The notes: generated from the letters alone by a model not told the origin. Counted from the stretch's first letter, positions 23,645 through 33,967 are shown. The stretch is 64,000 nucleotides of DNA from JANNBN01 sp031430595 (GCA_031430595.1 JANPBU010000031.1:80496-144495), one strand, 5' to 3'. Made by a program: numbers and translations.

Positions 23645-26062
23645 TCACCCATGCGACGCCAAGACCGTTGCGGTCGAGGACCGAATTCCGGATGACCCGA
23701 CCCGACGCACCTCGATGGCGACCGGTAACTGCTCTTTCACTTCAGGCGAATGGGTGACGACCAAAATTTGTTGGAAGCGACCACCAAGCTGACCTAGGGC
23801 GTTCAGGGTTCGATCTTTTCGTTCAGCATCGAGGCTTGCAAGTGCCTCATCGAGCACCAACAAACCCACCTGCCCTCCAGCCTGAAACCGAATTTGTTCA
23901 GAAATGGCCACCCGAAGCGCCAAGTTGGCCAAATCGACCTCGGAACCCGAAAACCTCGAAGTGGGATGGGCAACGCCCTGGTCGATAATGCGAAGTTCGT
24001 ACGAGTCGGCGTCGACCTCCAGGCCGTCATAATCATGGTTCGTCAAATCATTGAAGAGCGACGAAGCCTGAATTTGAAGTTGCGGGCCGATGAGCCCAAC
24101 AATGTGTTGGCGAAAATCGTGAAGCAACGCCGACGTCTTCAGCAACACATGGGCTTCGGCGAGTTGCTCAGCCAACTTGGCATGTCGTTCAGCGGCATCG
24201 CTCAACGCAGCCCTCCGTGCTTCCGTAAGGCCTTCCTGGCGGCCAGCCGCAGTACTAGCGAGGGTGAGCGAACGCCGTGCGTCGTCGACCTGCTGAGATG
24301 ACGCCAATTGCGCTGCCACCGCTCGTTCAAAGACTGCACGATCAAAGCCAAGCGTCTTCAATTCGATGAGCAACTCAGAGCGTTCAGTTTCGAGTGCTGC
24401 TTGTCGCACTGACGCATCTTCGCGGCGGCTTTGTAGCCGCTTAAGCGATGCTGCTCTCGACCGCAACCCGTCTGCTTTACCTGCCGACTCAAGGGCCACT
24501 CGAAGCCGTGTATCGACCGCAGCTCGAAGTTGCCCCGTGGCCTGCACGTCAATCGTTGCGGCAAGCGCTGGGTTTGGTGTCGGAGTGAGCGTTTCGAGCG
24601 ACGAAAGAAAATCTTTATGAAGCCGATGCAACTCGTCGGGCAGTGCGAACTCGGCCGATTTGCTAAGGGCCACCAGTTGCGAAACAGCCTGATTTCGTTC
24701 GTCTACCGTCAATTGCCGACGACCCTCACTCGCAGCCGATTCCACCAGTTGCAGACTCGCCTTTTGCGCGGCCCGTTTCAAGGTTTCGTAGCTTCGTTGG
24801 GCTGAAGTCGCTTTGGCGGCCAGTTCGGCGAGCGCCGCATTCGCACCGGTCAGCTGGTGAGCCAGGGTGGCTACTTCGTCAGCATGGTGCTGGCGCATTT
24901 GGTCGACGCTCGCACCGAGCGCCTGACCACACGTAGGGCAGGCGTCGGCCCCGTCGAGCGCCACCGTTCGAGCTGCAGCCTTCTTTGCCACAACGCTTTG
25001 CTGTTCGATCGCTTTGATTTCACCAACTTTTGAGCTTTTCGCCGCTTCAACAACTCGAAGCGCCACGTCGGCCGCAGCTAACTCAGCCTCGGTGGGACCG
25101 AGCACTTTTCGTGCCTCGATGACCGGAAATTTTGCCAGTCTCTCCGAATGCGTGATGACCATCGCTGCTGCCGTAGACCATTGCTGCAACGAACCAACCG
25201 TGCCCGCCGCCTGTTCGAGTTCAAGTAACTGCGCAGGGATCATCGACACTTCGGCGAGGTCAACTTCGAGTGACGCCCGGTCAAGGCCAAGCTGATCAAG
25301 TTCGCGACGAAGCGCGCTACCTCGTTCGCGAATCGAGCGGTCTCGACGCTCGTTTTCTTCCAACACCTTGACAGCCTTGGCAGTCTCACCAGCAAGCTCC
25401 ACGGCGCGGTCACATACGGTTGTTTGAGCATCAACGTTGGTACGCGCAACCATGAGGGCAGCCTCGGCCTCAACAACCGCTGCCTCCGCTTCGGTGAGAT
25501 TCGTGAGTAACGGTGCCGCCCGGTCGAGCTGGGCTTTCAGGTCGCGCGCCTCGGCACGAGCCCGATCTCTCGCCTTTTCAAGCGGCGTAATACCCAACAG
25601 CTGTAACACCATTTGCCGACGTTTATCGGGTGCCTGGTCGCTGAAGGCCGCCAACTGCTTTTGCTCGGCAAACACCGACGAGCGAAACGATGCAGCATCG
25701 AGGCCCAATACCGATTGAATAAATCGTTCAACTTCGGTGGGCCCGTCAGCTGCGATTTCTTCTCCGAACCAAACCCTTGCTTTCACCGTGAAACTTTGCC
25801 CCGAAATAGATCGTTTCACCCGGTAGAAGTGGCCCTCGTGTTCAAACTCGATCGTTGCCGAACATTCGCCGGGTTCACCAACGGTTGGAATGTGTTGCTT
25901 CTGGGTGCGGGCCTTACCAAACAACGCCCAAACAATCGACTCAAGTAGCGACGACTTACCGCTTCCGTTCGCTCCGTACACTCCAACGACGCCGCCCGGC
26001 ATTTCAAGGTCAAGGTGTTGATACACCCGGTAGTTGCGAAGTTGAATCAGACCAATGCGCAT
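23645..26062 (-). CDS. sbcC: SbcC/Rad50-type exonuclease ATPase subunit
   Basis: An 805-residue SMC-like protein. Walker A is GVYGANGSGKSSLLES near residue 31. Long coiled coils flank a central zinc hook, DACPTCGQALG. The ABC signature is SRFSGSEVDLANLALR and Walker B is GLLVLDEALASLDAER, followed by the H-loop VVTHSPEV. With SbcD it trims hairpins and protein-blocked DNA ends. The protein is shorter than E. coli SbcC but similar to actinobacterial forms. Its ATG shares one base with the sbcD stop (TGATG). Confidence 0.93.
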   Translation of the reverse strand: MRIGLIQLRNYRVYQHLDLEMPGGVVGVYGANGSGKSSLLESIVWALFGKARTQKQHIPTVGEPGECSATIEFEHEGHFYRVKRSISGQSFTVKARVWFGEEIAADGPTEVERFIQSVLGLDAASFRSSVFAEQKQLAAFSDQAPDKRRQMVLQLLGITPLEKARDRARAEARDLKAQLDRAAPLLTNLTEAEAAVVEAEAALMVARTNVDAQTTVCDRAVELAGETAKAVKVLEENERRDRSIRERGSALRRELDQLGLDRASLEVDLAEVSMIPAQLLELEQAAGTVGSLQQWSTAAAMVITHSERLAKFPVIEARKVLGPTEAELAAADVALRVVEAAKSSKVGEIKAIEQQSVVAKKAAARTVALDGADACPTCGQALGASVDQMRQHHADEVATLAHQLTGANAALAELAAKATSAQRSYETLKRAAQKASLQLVESAASEGRRQLTVDERNQAVSQLVALSKSAEFALPDELHRLHKDFLSSLETLTPTPNPALAATIDVQATGQLRAAVDTRLRVALESAGKADGLRSRAASLKRLQSRREDASVRQAALETERSELLIELKTLGFDRAVFERAVAAQLASSQQVDDARRSLTLASTAAGRQEGLTEARRAALSDAAERHAKLAEQLAEAHVLLKTSALLHDFRQHIVGLIGPQLQIQASSLFNDLTNHDYDGLEVDADSYELRIIDQGVAHPTSRFSGSEVDLANLALRVAISEQIRFQAGGQVGLLVLDEALASLDAERKDRTLNALGQLGGRFQQILVVTHSPEVKEQLPVAIEVRRVGSSGIRSSTATVLASHG

Positions 26063-27201
26063 CAGTCTGACCCGGTATCGATGGAAGTTTCGATCGCCTC
26101 GTTCAAATAGTTGTGACCAATTTCGATCACCCGGTCGACTTCGTCTGACGAGAGATCAACCATTTGAGCGGTCGCGTATCCACGCCATCGGTCAGTTAGC
26201 GAACTGAGTTCGGGAAGGTCTTCAACCTGAACCTTCGAACGGTCAAAGATGGCATCAAGACGCCAATTCAAGAGGTGACTTGACGCCTCACCAATCACCC
26301 GCAAATCAAGCAACCGGAATGCTTCGGGCGTCACCCCATCTAACGACACTCGCGCTATCGACCCTTCAGGAAGCACATGAAGACGTTCGATCACCTGGGC
26401 CTGCACCTCGGTGGCACCCAAACCCAAGCTGTATATTGGGTCTGGGGTATGCAGGGTTCGTTGCCCCGAAAGCCCCTCAAGTGTGCAGCTACCGGTGTCG
26501 GTATTCAGAACAACAATGCCTTTCGGTTTATCGTCAACGTCACCAAAACTGAACGTGTCGGTGCTACCCGCATAGTGCACGTTGGGCCTGACCTGGGTGA
26601 ACACGTGATAGTGGCCAAGCAACACATGATCGGCACGCAATTCGCGATCATCAATCTCGATTTCGTTAATGTCGGCATACTTACGTTCAACCGACTGAAC
26701 AAGCGGATGCGTCATCAACAAGTTGACCCGATCTACCTGACGAGCATCAGCAGCCTGTTGAAGTGCAGCAACGGCATCTTCAGAGGTTCGAGTTTGCGGC
26801 ACGCAATGGACAGCCAACCCGGGAAGCTCGACCATTTCATACGCCATTCGGTAGGCGAAATGAAACTCGGGAAACGCGTCGTCGAGCACCGCGTACGGGT
26901 TACCGGTACCCGGAAGCCTCGGGGTGTCATGGTTGCCACTAATCGCCACGAGTGCAACACCATGATCACGAATTTTCGTGAGCGCACGCATAGCGACCCG
27001 AAATGACCGGTACGACGGACGAGGATGATCGAACACGTCACCAAGCCACAAAATACAGTCAGGTGAAACTGCCAGACAGCGATCGACCGCAGCCGCAAAA
27101 CTCTGCTCAAAGTCGTATTCGCGCTGGTTAACCCCTTCCGTGGTGACGGCTGAAAGGGCCGACCGCCCAAGATGGGCATCGCCAAGCGCTGCGATTCGCA
27201 T
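26062..27201 (-). CDS. sbcD: SbcD/Mre11-type nuclease subunit
   Basis: A 379-residue metallophosphoesterase: ALGDAHLGRSA (D, H), LWLGDVFDHPRPS (GD, D), ISGNHDTPR (GNHD), then LLMTHPLVQ and VLLGHYHVF (H, GHxH). These are the five phosphoesterase motifs of Mre11/SbcD with the two-metal site. The C-terminal part (from about residue 270) is the capping domain. It forms the SbcCD nuclease with the overlapping gene downstream. Confidence 0.93.
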   Translation of the reverse strand: MRIAALGDAHLGRSALSAVTTEGVNQREYDFEQSFAAAVDRCLAVSPDCILWLGDVFDHPRPSYRSFRVAMRALTKIRDHGVALVAISGNHDTPRLPGTGNPYAVLDDAFPEFHFAYRMAYEMVELPGLAVHCVPQTRTSEDAVAALQQAADARQVDRVNLLMTHPLVQSVERKYADINEIEIDDRELRADHVLLGHYHVFTQVRPNVHYAGSTDTFSFGDVDDKPKGIVVLNTDTGSCTLEGLSGQRTLHTPDPIYSLGLGATEVQAQVIERLHVLPEGSIARVSLDGVTPEAFRLLDLRVIGEASSHLLNWRLDAIFDRSKVQVEDLPELSSLTDRWRGYATAQMVDLSSDEVDRVIEIGHNYLNEAIETSIDTGSD

Positions 27202-27258
27202 GGCTACATCTTGCCAAGGGGGTATGACACGTTTGTAAGAAACCAGCCGAATATTGGC

Positions 27259-28875
27259 TTAGATACCGCGAGAAAGCCGTTTTTGTTCAGCTCGACGTTC
27301 GGCATCTAGGCGTTCAAGGTCGGTATCAGAGAAATCAACGAACCTGATTGCGTCGGCCACGATGTGATGGCCGGCCTGTTCACCGATGAGTCGATGCATT
27401 TCCTGGGCGACCATACGGTACTCAGGATGACCCTGCGGTGACGAACGCAACTCAATGAGATGCATGGCCTCTCGAGCATTCATCTGCATGACGTATCGCA
27501 TCCGGTACGCAAGCGACACCGCATACGGCGCTTGGTCAACGAAACGGTCGGCGAGTGCGTCGTACAGCTCAGCCGAACGTTCCATTGCGCCTTCAAACGC
27601 ATCTTCGCAGCCGGCATCGACCACCGAATCGGGAAGCACGAAACCGTGTGCCGGAGACAATGGTTGCCATTCAACGGTCAACATACGGTGGCGCTGCAAA
27701 TCTCGAAACGCGCCGTAATCGGTCAAAATGTCGAAACGATAATCAATCCGCTCAAACGCCCGGCCCGGCTTATGTCGACGATTTCGCCTGTCGCCAATGT
27801 ACGCCCTCGCGACCACCATTTTCTCTTCGGCGCTCATCAATTCGACCCGCGCCGCTATTCGGTCTTCGGCCAAATCGGTTGACTCATAAAGCATCGCCGT
27901 TATCAGACGATCCTCACCGTTCGGATCCCAATCAACCAGCTTCACATGCGACACCGGGCTGATCTCTTCCTCAGCTTCAGACGCAAACAGTCGCGCGGCA
28001 ACAGCTGCTGTATTGATGCGATTATCGTCGAGGTACTGACTCCACTGATTTCCGCGGTTCACCATATCGACACGGGTCAGGAAGGACGGAATGACCTTGC
28101 GAAGTTCGGTAAGCATCAGCCCGGCATACTCGCGGGCCTCGGGAAGCGGGTGGGCACGCATCCGAAGCAGCAACATTTCATAGGCCTGACCCGACGCGTA
28201 AATACCAAGATTCGACAACGAAGCTGCAGGAAGAATGCCTCGAACCGCATCGAAAGCTTTTGCCCGAATCGCTTGACGCCACACCATGTCAGAATCAGCT
28301 GCGGCCTTCGGAAACTGCCCCTTGAAGTGGTCAACCATGCGAGGCACCAGGTCGCTATAGGAATCAAAGAGACGGTCCATGTCGCCCACGTATCGGGTTC
28401 CGAGCGACGACATCAACACATCGGGGTCTCGGTAATACCGGTAGCGGCCGTCGGTACGCGAGTCGTAGGCGATGTAGCGGGTCGACTGCTCGAGGTAGCT
28501 CATGAGCCGCCCCCGCTCCAGAATCTTCGTCAAAATGTTGGAAGCCTGCTCGCATGCCAGGTGCACGCCGCCAAGTTGCGCCACAGAATCGTCGCCGTAT
28601 TCGAGAAACACCTTCTCATACAGGGTCTCGGCCCGCTTTACACCGGTCGTCGCGTCAACAGACTGGTCGCCAGAGATGTCGAGTTCGTCGACAAATTCGT
28701 CGAGAAACAACCGACGTAACGACTTCGACGAACGGCTGTAACGGGCAAATAATGCGCCTTTGACAACCTCAGGAAGGTTGACCAGGGCGAACACCGGAAG
28801 ATCGATGTTGGTGAAGTACCGACGAAGAACATCGGTCTCTGTTTCTGTGAAGGTTTCAACGCTGTAGTAGCCCAC
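27259..28875 (-). CDS. double-length ThyX-like protein
   Basis: A 538-residue protein made of two ThyX-like halves. The first half holds RGRLMSYLEQSTRY (121-134), matching the ThyX motif RHRxxSxNExSxRY with a changed second residue. The second half holds RHRMLTVEWQPLS (395-407), with RHR intact but the rest altered, and ends MNAREAMHLIELRSSPQGHP as in ThyX C-termini. ThyX is normally about 250 residues and works as a homotetramer using FAD to methylate dUMP. A tandem protein with one variant motif per half may be a working pseudodimer or may have a new role. GTG start at 28875. Confidence 0.78.
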   Translation of the reverse strand: MGYYSVETFTETETDVLRRYFTNIDLPVFALVNLPEVVKGALFARYSRSSKSLRRLFLDEFVDELDISGDQSVDATTGVKRAETLYEKVFLEYGDDSVAQLGGVHLACEQASNILTKILERGRLMSYLEQSTRYIAYDSRTDGRYRYYRDPDVLMSSLGTRYVGDMDRLFDSYSDLVPRMVDHFKGQFPKAAADSDMVWRQAIRAKAFDAVRGILPAASLSNLGIYASGQAYEMLLLRMRAHPLPEAREYAGLMLTELRKVIPSFLTRVDMVNRGNQWSQYLDDNRINTAAVAARLFASEAEEEISPVSHVKLVDWDPNGEDRLITAMLYESTDLAEDRIAARVELMSAEEKMVVARAYIGDRRNRRHKPGRAFERIDYRFDILTDYGAFRDLQRHRMLTVEWQPLSPAHGFVLPDSVVDAGCEDAFEGAMERSAELYDALADRFVDQAPYAVSLAYRMRYVMQMNAREAMHLIELRSSPQGHPEYRMVAQEMHRLIGEQAGHHIVADAIRFVDFSDTDLERLDAERRAEQKRLSRGI

Positions 28876-29003
28876 GATGCCCTAACGATAGGGAATGAAT
28901 CGACGCAATGAGGGAATACCAGATCCGCGACCTGCGAACGGCTGCGTGCTACGAACGCGCGTTGGGGCTGTGAAAGGGTCTCGCCTTGGGTCTGTAGAGG
29001 GCA

Positions 29004-29609
29004 TCAGACGACCACCGTGATGGCGTCTGGAATGACCCGAAAGTCGATATGTCGAGCCCTGCCACACACGATGTCGTCGGCGACGACCTTGAGCTGATGC
29101 GAAAAATCAATGGTGGCGGTTGGCGAACGTTGCAAGATCAGGCGTGGATGCGGAACATGGGTTCCGGTTTTTGCCCGCGGCGCAATACGAGTGATATCAG
29201 CGAGTTTCAGCTCGGCTCGGTATACGTCGATCACGCCATCACCCGGATGCGACCGGGGCCCCAACTGAAACTTCCGCCAGAAATCAGCATTCATGGCCGC
29301 AACACCGTATGTCCACATCCGATTATGTGCAATGAGGTGTGCCACGAATCGAATGGTCCGTTTGTCGTCCAGGGTCGCCTCAATCACGTCAATCGGCAAT
29401 CGCATGGCATCATCTGTGTACAGGCGATCGGCCACACTCGCACCGCCTACCGCACGAAACAGGTCTCCCCCGGTAAGGCCAACAATCAGAGATCCGTCGA
29501 GTGGGTCATTCGCGACGACTTCAGATAAGCCACGATTTGTTGCGACCACGGTTGCCCCGATCGGCAGAAGCCCGGGGGCACCCCACGTCGAACCCTTGGC
29601 AATACTCAC
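29004..29609 (-). CDS. YegS/diacylglycerol-kinase C-terminal-domain-only protein
   Basis: A 201-residue protein resembling the C-terminal beta-sandwich of YegS/DgkB lipid kinases. It shows HPGDGVIDVYRAELKLADI, then AKTGTHVPHPRLILQRSP, then CGRARHIDFRVIPDAITVVV. The N-terminal catalytic domain with the GGDGT motif is absent, so kinase activity is not expected. GTG at 29609 overlaps the helY stop (GTGA). The family link is my pattern match and should be tested by structure comparison. Confidence 0.55.
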   Translation of the reverse strand: MSIAKGSTWGAPGLLPIGATVVATNRGLSEVVANDPLDGSLIVGLTGGDLFRAVGGASVADRLYTDDAMRLPIDVIEATLDDKRTIRFVAHLIAHNRMWTYGVAAMNADFWRKFQLGPRSHPGDGVIDVYRAELKLADITRIAPRAKTGTHVPHPRLILQRSPTATIDFSHQLKVVADDIVCGRARHIDFRVIPDAITVVV

Positions 29610-32440
29610 GGCGTAAGCGATATAGGTGTTGCTGTGGCTGGCTCTGGTTCGGCTGGCTCTGGTTCCATTGTTACGGGTGCCCCGCCGGTACTTGATGCAG
29701 CGACAACGCCCCTGAAGAGCTTTGTAGACGCACTTCGAGCAACCTCACGTGTGAGCGGGTCGGGGGCAACGTCACCAATTTGGCGAAGCAAATCAATAAG
29801 TGCCTTCATCGATCGAACCAGGTCTCCCCCGGTGACATCTTCATCGGCCATCACCCGATCAAGACCGTTGCCCGATGCCCACCCGTGAGCAATTGCTGCG
29901 AAACCCGGGTCAGGTAGCCGGGTGAGTGGAAGCTCAAGGTCAGCTTCGCGGTCATTCAACCGGTCGGCTCGATCGCTGATACGCAGCCACCGATCGTTGA
30001 TTGACTTGGGAAACGACCGACTTACGTCGATGGCTCGTTCACCACGTCTTGGGGCCGGGCCCCTCCGCTCGTACACAAATACCGATGCGAGGGCAGCCAT
30101 TTGGGGTGCGTTGAGCCCATCGAACAGGCCCGTTCGCAAACAATCAGCGATGAGTAAATCGCATTCATGGAAAATGCCGCACAGCGTTTTGCCGGTCTCG
30201 CTGAGCTCCCAACCAGACGTGCAACCTGTTAGTTCAAGCAATGCCAATACCCGATCGAATTGTTCGACAAGTGAGTTACTACGCTGGCTGCTCACGCGTT
30301 CTTGGCGGGCCAGATCGCCGATAAGACGGTCACATTTCGTCGCAGCGCTCAGATGCACTTTCAGCTCGGGGCAACCTGCAACCCCATCCGGAACAATCAC
30401 GGGCGAGGTCACTTGATCAGGGTCAACACCCACGTACGCTTTGCTTCGGCCCTTCGAAGACGAGCCAGCTTTGCCCGGCTTGCCCGCCTTGCCAAGAGCG
30501 CGATTCAGGTTGTCGGTAAGTTCCTTCAAGAACTTTCGGCTCTGGGGGTTGTACGGCACCGGAACACGAGCAAACCCAATAGTTTCAGGAAGCGAGCGAA
30601 GGTCTCGTGCTTCAAGCGAAATTGAACGACCCGAGATCGTCAGTGCACGGACGGTTACGCCGCTTCCCCTACGAGCCGAACTGATGACCGCAACACCGGC
30701 ATCAGTATCGACAGCGCGCGAACGAGGAACAAACGTAATCACGGCGCCTGGTTTAAGCGCAGCGAGCATGGCCTCGATAGCAACTACTGAAACACCAGAC
30801 ACATCATCTTCACTGATTGATCGCCGTTGTTTTCGTTCATCGTCGACCCATCGACCGTCGCTGCGATCAAAGCCCATCTCGGCACGGTACGAACCGATAT
30901 CTCCTCGGTCACAACTCATTGCATCGCGAGCTTCACCCAGTTCGCGTTTCAGCCGGGCTACCGACGCGTTGGCCTTCACAAGGTGCGCATCGACCTGAAA
31001 CTGGGCGAACGATAACTTCAAGAAATGGTGGGCTTGTTCGCGAGACGACCGCTTGATGAGATTAGCGGCCAAGTTATACGTTGGACGAAACGCACTCTTT
31101 AATTCGTATGTGCGCTGAGCAGCCAACTCCGCAATATCTTCAAAACCGGTTTGAGGCGAAAACAGGGTTGCGGCAAAACCGTGGGTATCGATTCCACGCC
31201 GGCCGGCACGCCCGGTGAGCTGAGTGAACTCAGCCGCAGTCAGCATTTTATGGCCGGCCCCGGTGTACTTCGACAGTTTCTCGATCACCACCGCACGTGC
31301 CGGCATATTGATGCCGAGCGCCAGGGTTTCGGTTGCAAACACCACCTTCACCAGGCCCTCGGTGAAACATGCCTCAACCGCTTCCTTGAAGGGCGGAACA
31401 AGGCCAGCGTGATGAGCCGCAACACCGCGCTCAAGAGCCGCAAGAAACGTCGAATAGTCGAGTGCTTCCAGATCGGCGTCAGATAGGTCAACTACACGCG
31501 CTTCGACGATGGCGCGAATCTCGGCCCGTTCGGAAGGGTGGGTCAGGTTGAGCCCGGCGTGCAAACATTGACGCATGGCCTCATCACATGCAGCTCTTGA
31601 AAAGATGAAATAAATGGCTGGTAGTAGGTCGTCGTATTGCAGGGTTTCGACGATGTCGAGGCGCCTCGGGGTACAGATATCGCTTTGGAACCGGCCGCGT
31701 CGGGTGTCGTCTGCCCGCGAGCGACCACCCATTGCGTCAACTCGAACTGCGTCATGATTTGGGCGGCCATTTTGGAACGTTTCGAACACGTCGACGTCGT
31801 CACGATTTCGATGTCCGACCATAAACAACTGGGTGAGTTCTACCGGTCGTTCTGTATGAACAATCACCTCGGTTGCACCCCGAACCGACGATACCCAGTC
31901 AGCTAACTCGTGCGCATTCGACACCGTGGCCGAAAGGCAAACAAGGTCAACCTCCATGGGGGTCGAGATGATGACCTCTTCCCAAACCGGTCCACGGTAG
32001 GTGTCTTGTAGGTAATGAACCTCGTCCATCACCACGTATCGCAAATCGCTGAGGCCACGACTGTTCGCATGGATCATGTTTCGCAACACTTCGGTCGTCA
32101 TCACAATGACGGGGGCCGTATCGTTGATTGATGTGTCGCCGGTAAGCAGACCAACATTTTTTGACCCGTACCGAGCGGACAGGTCACGAAACTTTTGGTT
32201 CGAAAGCGCCTTTATGGGTGTGGTGTAGAAAGCCCGCTTACCTTCGTGAAGTGCAACCGACACAGCGTACTCTGCAACCACTGTTTTGCCCGAGCCGGTT
32301 GGGGCTGAGACCACAACGCTTTTACCTTGATCGAGGGCATCAAGAGCTTCTCGTTGAAAGTCGTCAAGTGCAAAAGGAACCGATGCTTCAAATGCAGCTC
32401 TAGCCGACGCGTTCCGGCTCGGCGTCTTGGGTGCGGTCAT
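29606..32440 (-). CDS. helY: HelY/Mtr4-type DEVH-box RNA helicase
   Basis: A 944-residue superfamily 2 helicase. Motif I is VVSAPTGSGKTVVAEYAV (near residue 50), motif II MDEVHYLQD, motif III CLSATVSNAHELAD, motif V VFATETLALGINMPA and motif VI QLTGRAGRRGID. The C-terminal half matches the DSHCT domain of Ski2/Mtr4 proteins. It probably unwinds structured RNA for decay. ATG at 32440 is preferred to the GTG at 32443. It follows tatC by 12 bases, the same order tatA-tatC-helY as in mycobacteria. Confidence 0.93.
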   Translation of the reverse strand: MTAPKTPSRNASARAAFEASVPFALDDFQREALDALDQGKSVVVSAPTGSGKTVVAEYAVSVALHEGKRAFYTTPIKALSNQKFRDLSARYGSKNVGLLTGDTSINDTAPVIVMTTEVLRNMIHANSRGLSDLRYVVMDEVHYLQDTYRGPVWEEVIISTPMEVDLVCLSATVSNAHELADWVSSVRGATEVIVHTERPVELTQLFMVGHRNRDDVDVFETFQNGRPNHDAVRVDAMGGRSRADDTRRGRFQSDICTPRRLDIVETLQYDDLLPAIYFIFSRAACDEAMRQCLHAGLNLTHPSERAEIRAIVEARVVDLSDADLEALDYSTFLAALERGVAAHHAGLVPPFKEAVEACFTEGLVKVVFATETLALGINMPARAVVIEKLSKYTGAGHKMLTAAEFTQLTGRAGRRGIDTHGFAATLFSPQTGFEDIAELAAQRTYELKSAFRPTYNLAANLIKRSSREQAHHFLKLSFAQFQVDAHLVKANASVARLKRELGEARDAMSCDRGDIGSYRAEMGFDRSDGRWVDDERKQRRSISEDDVSGVSVVAIEAMLAALKPGAVITFVPRSRAVDTDAGVAVISSARRGSGVTVRALTISGRSISLEARDLRSLPETIGFARVPVPYNPQSRKFLKELTDNLNRALGKAGKPGKAGSSSKGRSKAYVGVDPDQVTSPVIVPDGVAGCPELKVHLSAATKCDRLIGDLARQERVSSQRSNSLVEQFDRVLALLELTGCTSGWELSETGKTLCGIFHECDLLIADCLRTGLFDGLNAPQMAALASVFVYERRGPAPRRGERAIDVSRSFPKSINDRWLRISDRADRLNDREADLELPLTRLPDPGFAAIAHGWASGNGLDRVMADEDVTGGDLVRSMKALIDLLRQIGDVAPDPLTREVARSASTKLFRGVVAASSTGGAPVTMEPEPAEPEPATATPISLTP

Positions 32441-32452
32441 CACGCAACCGAG

Positions 32453-33208
32453 CTACTTTTTGAACAGCTTCCCGATTCCGATGGCTGCGAAGTAAAAAAT
32501 CCACATCGGGACGGCCATAAAGAAAAGGGAGTACGGGTCTTGGCTTGGGGTGGCAACCGCAGCAATCACGATCACGATCACGATTGCGTAACGCCACCCC
32601 TTGAGCAGCTTGGCGCTTGACACAATGCCAGCAAGTTGCAGAGCAACCAACACCACAGGGAACTCGAAACAGATACCGAAGGCAGCAATAACCAGGACAA
32701 CAAACCCAAGATAACCGGCAGGCGAGTAAAACGCTTCAGTATCTCTGCCCGCAAATGTAACGAGGAATTCAATCGCCTTTGGAAGGGTAACGATGGCAAT
32801 CGCCGCACCCAGAAGAAACAGCATAATCGACGACAAGATAAACGGGATGGCGTATCGTCGTTCGTTTTTTTTCAAGCCAGGGGTGATGAATCGCCAGATT
32901 TGCAGGAGCCAAATTGGAGACGACAAGAACAACCCGACGTAGGTACCAACCTTGAGCCGTGTGGTGATGCCGTCAGTTGGATTGATTACCTTGAGTGTCG
33001 CTGTGGGGTTCTTCGTGGCTTCTCGATATGGGCCGATCAAGAAATCGAGAACGTTGTTATACAGCGCAACGCCAAGGATGGCACCGACAGCGATAGCCAG
33101 CGCGCTGATGAACATTCGTTTCCGAAGCTCGACAAGATGCTCGCGTAAAGGCATGCGGTCATCGCCGGCTGTTGTCTTTTTGCCGTCAGAAAACGGGATG
33201 GCTGTCAT
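32453..33208 (-). CDS. tatC: twin-arginine translocase subunit TatC
   Basis: A 251-residue protein with six membrane helices. It opens with MPLREHLVELRKRMFISALA, the conserved cytoplasmic start that binds the Tat signal peptide. Later signatures are SSPIWLLQIWRFITPGLKKN and FGICFEFPVVLVALQ. With TatB it forms the receptor for folded proteins carrying a twin-arginine signal. Its ATG overlaps the tatB stop (ATGA). Confidence 0.94.
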   Translation of the reverse strand: MTAIPFSDGKKTTAGDDRMPLREHLVELRKRMFISALAIAVGAILGVALYNNVLDFLIGPYREATKNPTATLKVINPTDGITTRLKVGTYVGLFLSSPIWLLQIWRFITPGLKKNERRYAIPFILSSIMLFLLGAAIAIVTLPKAIEFLVTFAGRDTEAFYSPAGYLGFVVLVIAAFGICFEFPVVLVALQLAGIVSSAKLLKGWRYAIVIVIVIAAVATPSQDPYSLFFMAVPMWIFYFAAIGIGKLFKK

Positions 33209-33765
33209 TGCTGAACCTCAGATACCGCACTTGGCTGATCGACGAGGATGTCGACGAACCGCCCGCCCGCTGACTGAGGTGCCGAGGCAACCTCTTTCGG
33301 CAAAATGGCAGGAAACGATTTGAGGAAAGGGTCGTATGCTGTTGATTCCTCAACTACCGGGCCAGGACCAGCGAGTTGCGATGGGGCCGCAATCGTGTCG
33401 GCATCGGGCGCAGGGATGGTTTGCGGCGCTCCAACCTTCGAGATGGTCGACACGCTTCCGCTAGTCGAGTCGACTGTAACGGTGTCACCGGACGCCATCG
33501 TGAACGCCGACGAACCCATGGCATCGGCGATAACACGGCGAGGGTTAAGTTCGTCGACGGTTCCCTTGATTTCGTTGAACGTTTGACGAAGATCAGTCGA
33601 ATCCATTGCGTCTTCAAGATCTTTACGAACGCCAGAACTCATGTTGCGCAACTGTGCAAGTGCTTGTCCAACTTGACGTGCCGCTCCAGGAAGCCGATCG
33701 GGACCAAGCACGAGAAGCGCTATAACCGCAATTACTGCTATCTCGGCGAACCCAATACTCCCCAC
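33205..33765 (-). CDS. tatB: Sec-independent translocase TatB-like protein
   Basis: GTG at 33765 (MGSIGFAEIAVIAVIALLVL) gives 186 residues; the longer frame adds an unlikely Ser-rich leader. One membrane helix, the hinge GPDRLPGAARQVGQAL, and a long amphipathic helix (LAQLRNMSSGVRKDLEDAM, FNEIKGTVDELNPRRV) followed by a disordered tail fit TatB better than TatA. It partners with TatC downstream. A separate TatA is not in this window. Confidence 0.88.
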   Translation of the reverse strand: MGSIGFAEIAVIAVIALLVLGPDRLPGAARQVGQALAQLRNMSSGVRKDLEDAMDSTDLRQTFNEIKGTVDELNPRRVIADAMGSSAFTMASGDTVTVDSTSGSVSTISKVGAPQTIPAPDADTIAAPSQLAGPGPVVEESTAYDPFLKSFPAILPKEVASAPQSAGGRFVDILVDQPSAVSEVQQ

Positions 33766-33967
33766 GACAACAGTGTAGGGCGACGATGACGACGAGTGGT
33801 ACGGCTGACTCTCAGACTGCCAGTCGGGCAACCGAACTTTCGTGCAGATTCGAGGCGGGGGCTAGCGGTCGGCGATTCCTGTGCCGACGTTTGGTTGCTT
33901 GTGCCGGGGATCAGCGACACCAACCACTGGCACAGGCGACAAACTTCCGGCACAGATGGCCGGTTGC

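Noticed and set aside
33766..33967. Possible RNA gene in the gap upstream of tatB.
   Set aside because: No tRNA T-arm sequence and no conserved small-RNA motif was found; only imperfect inverted repeats are present.
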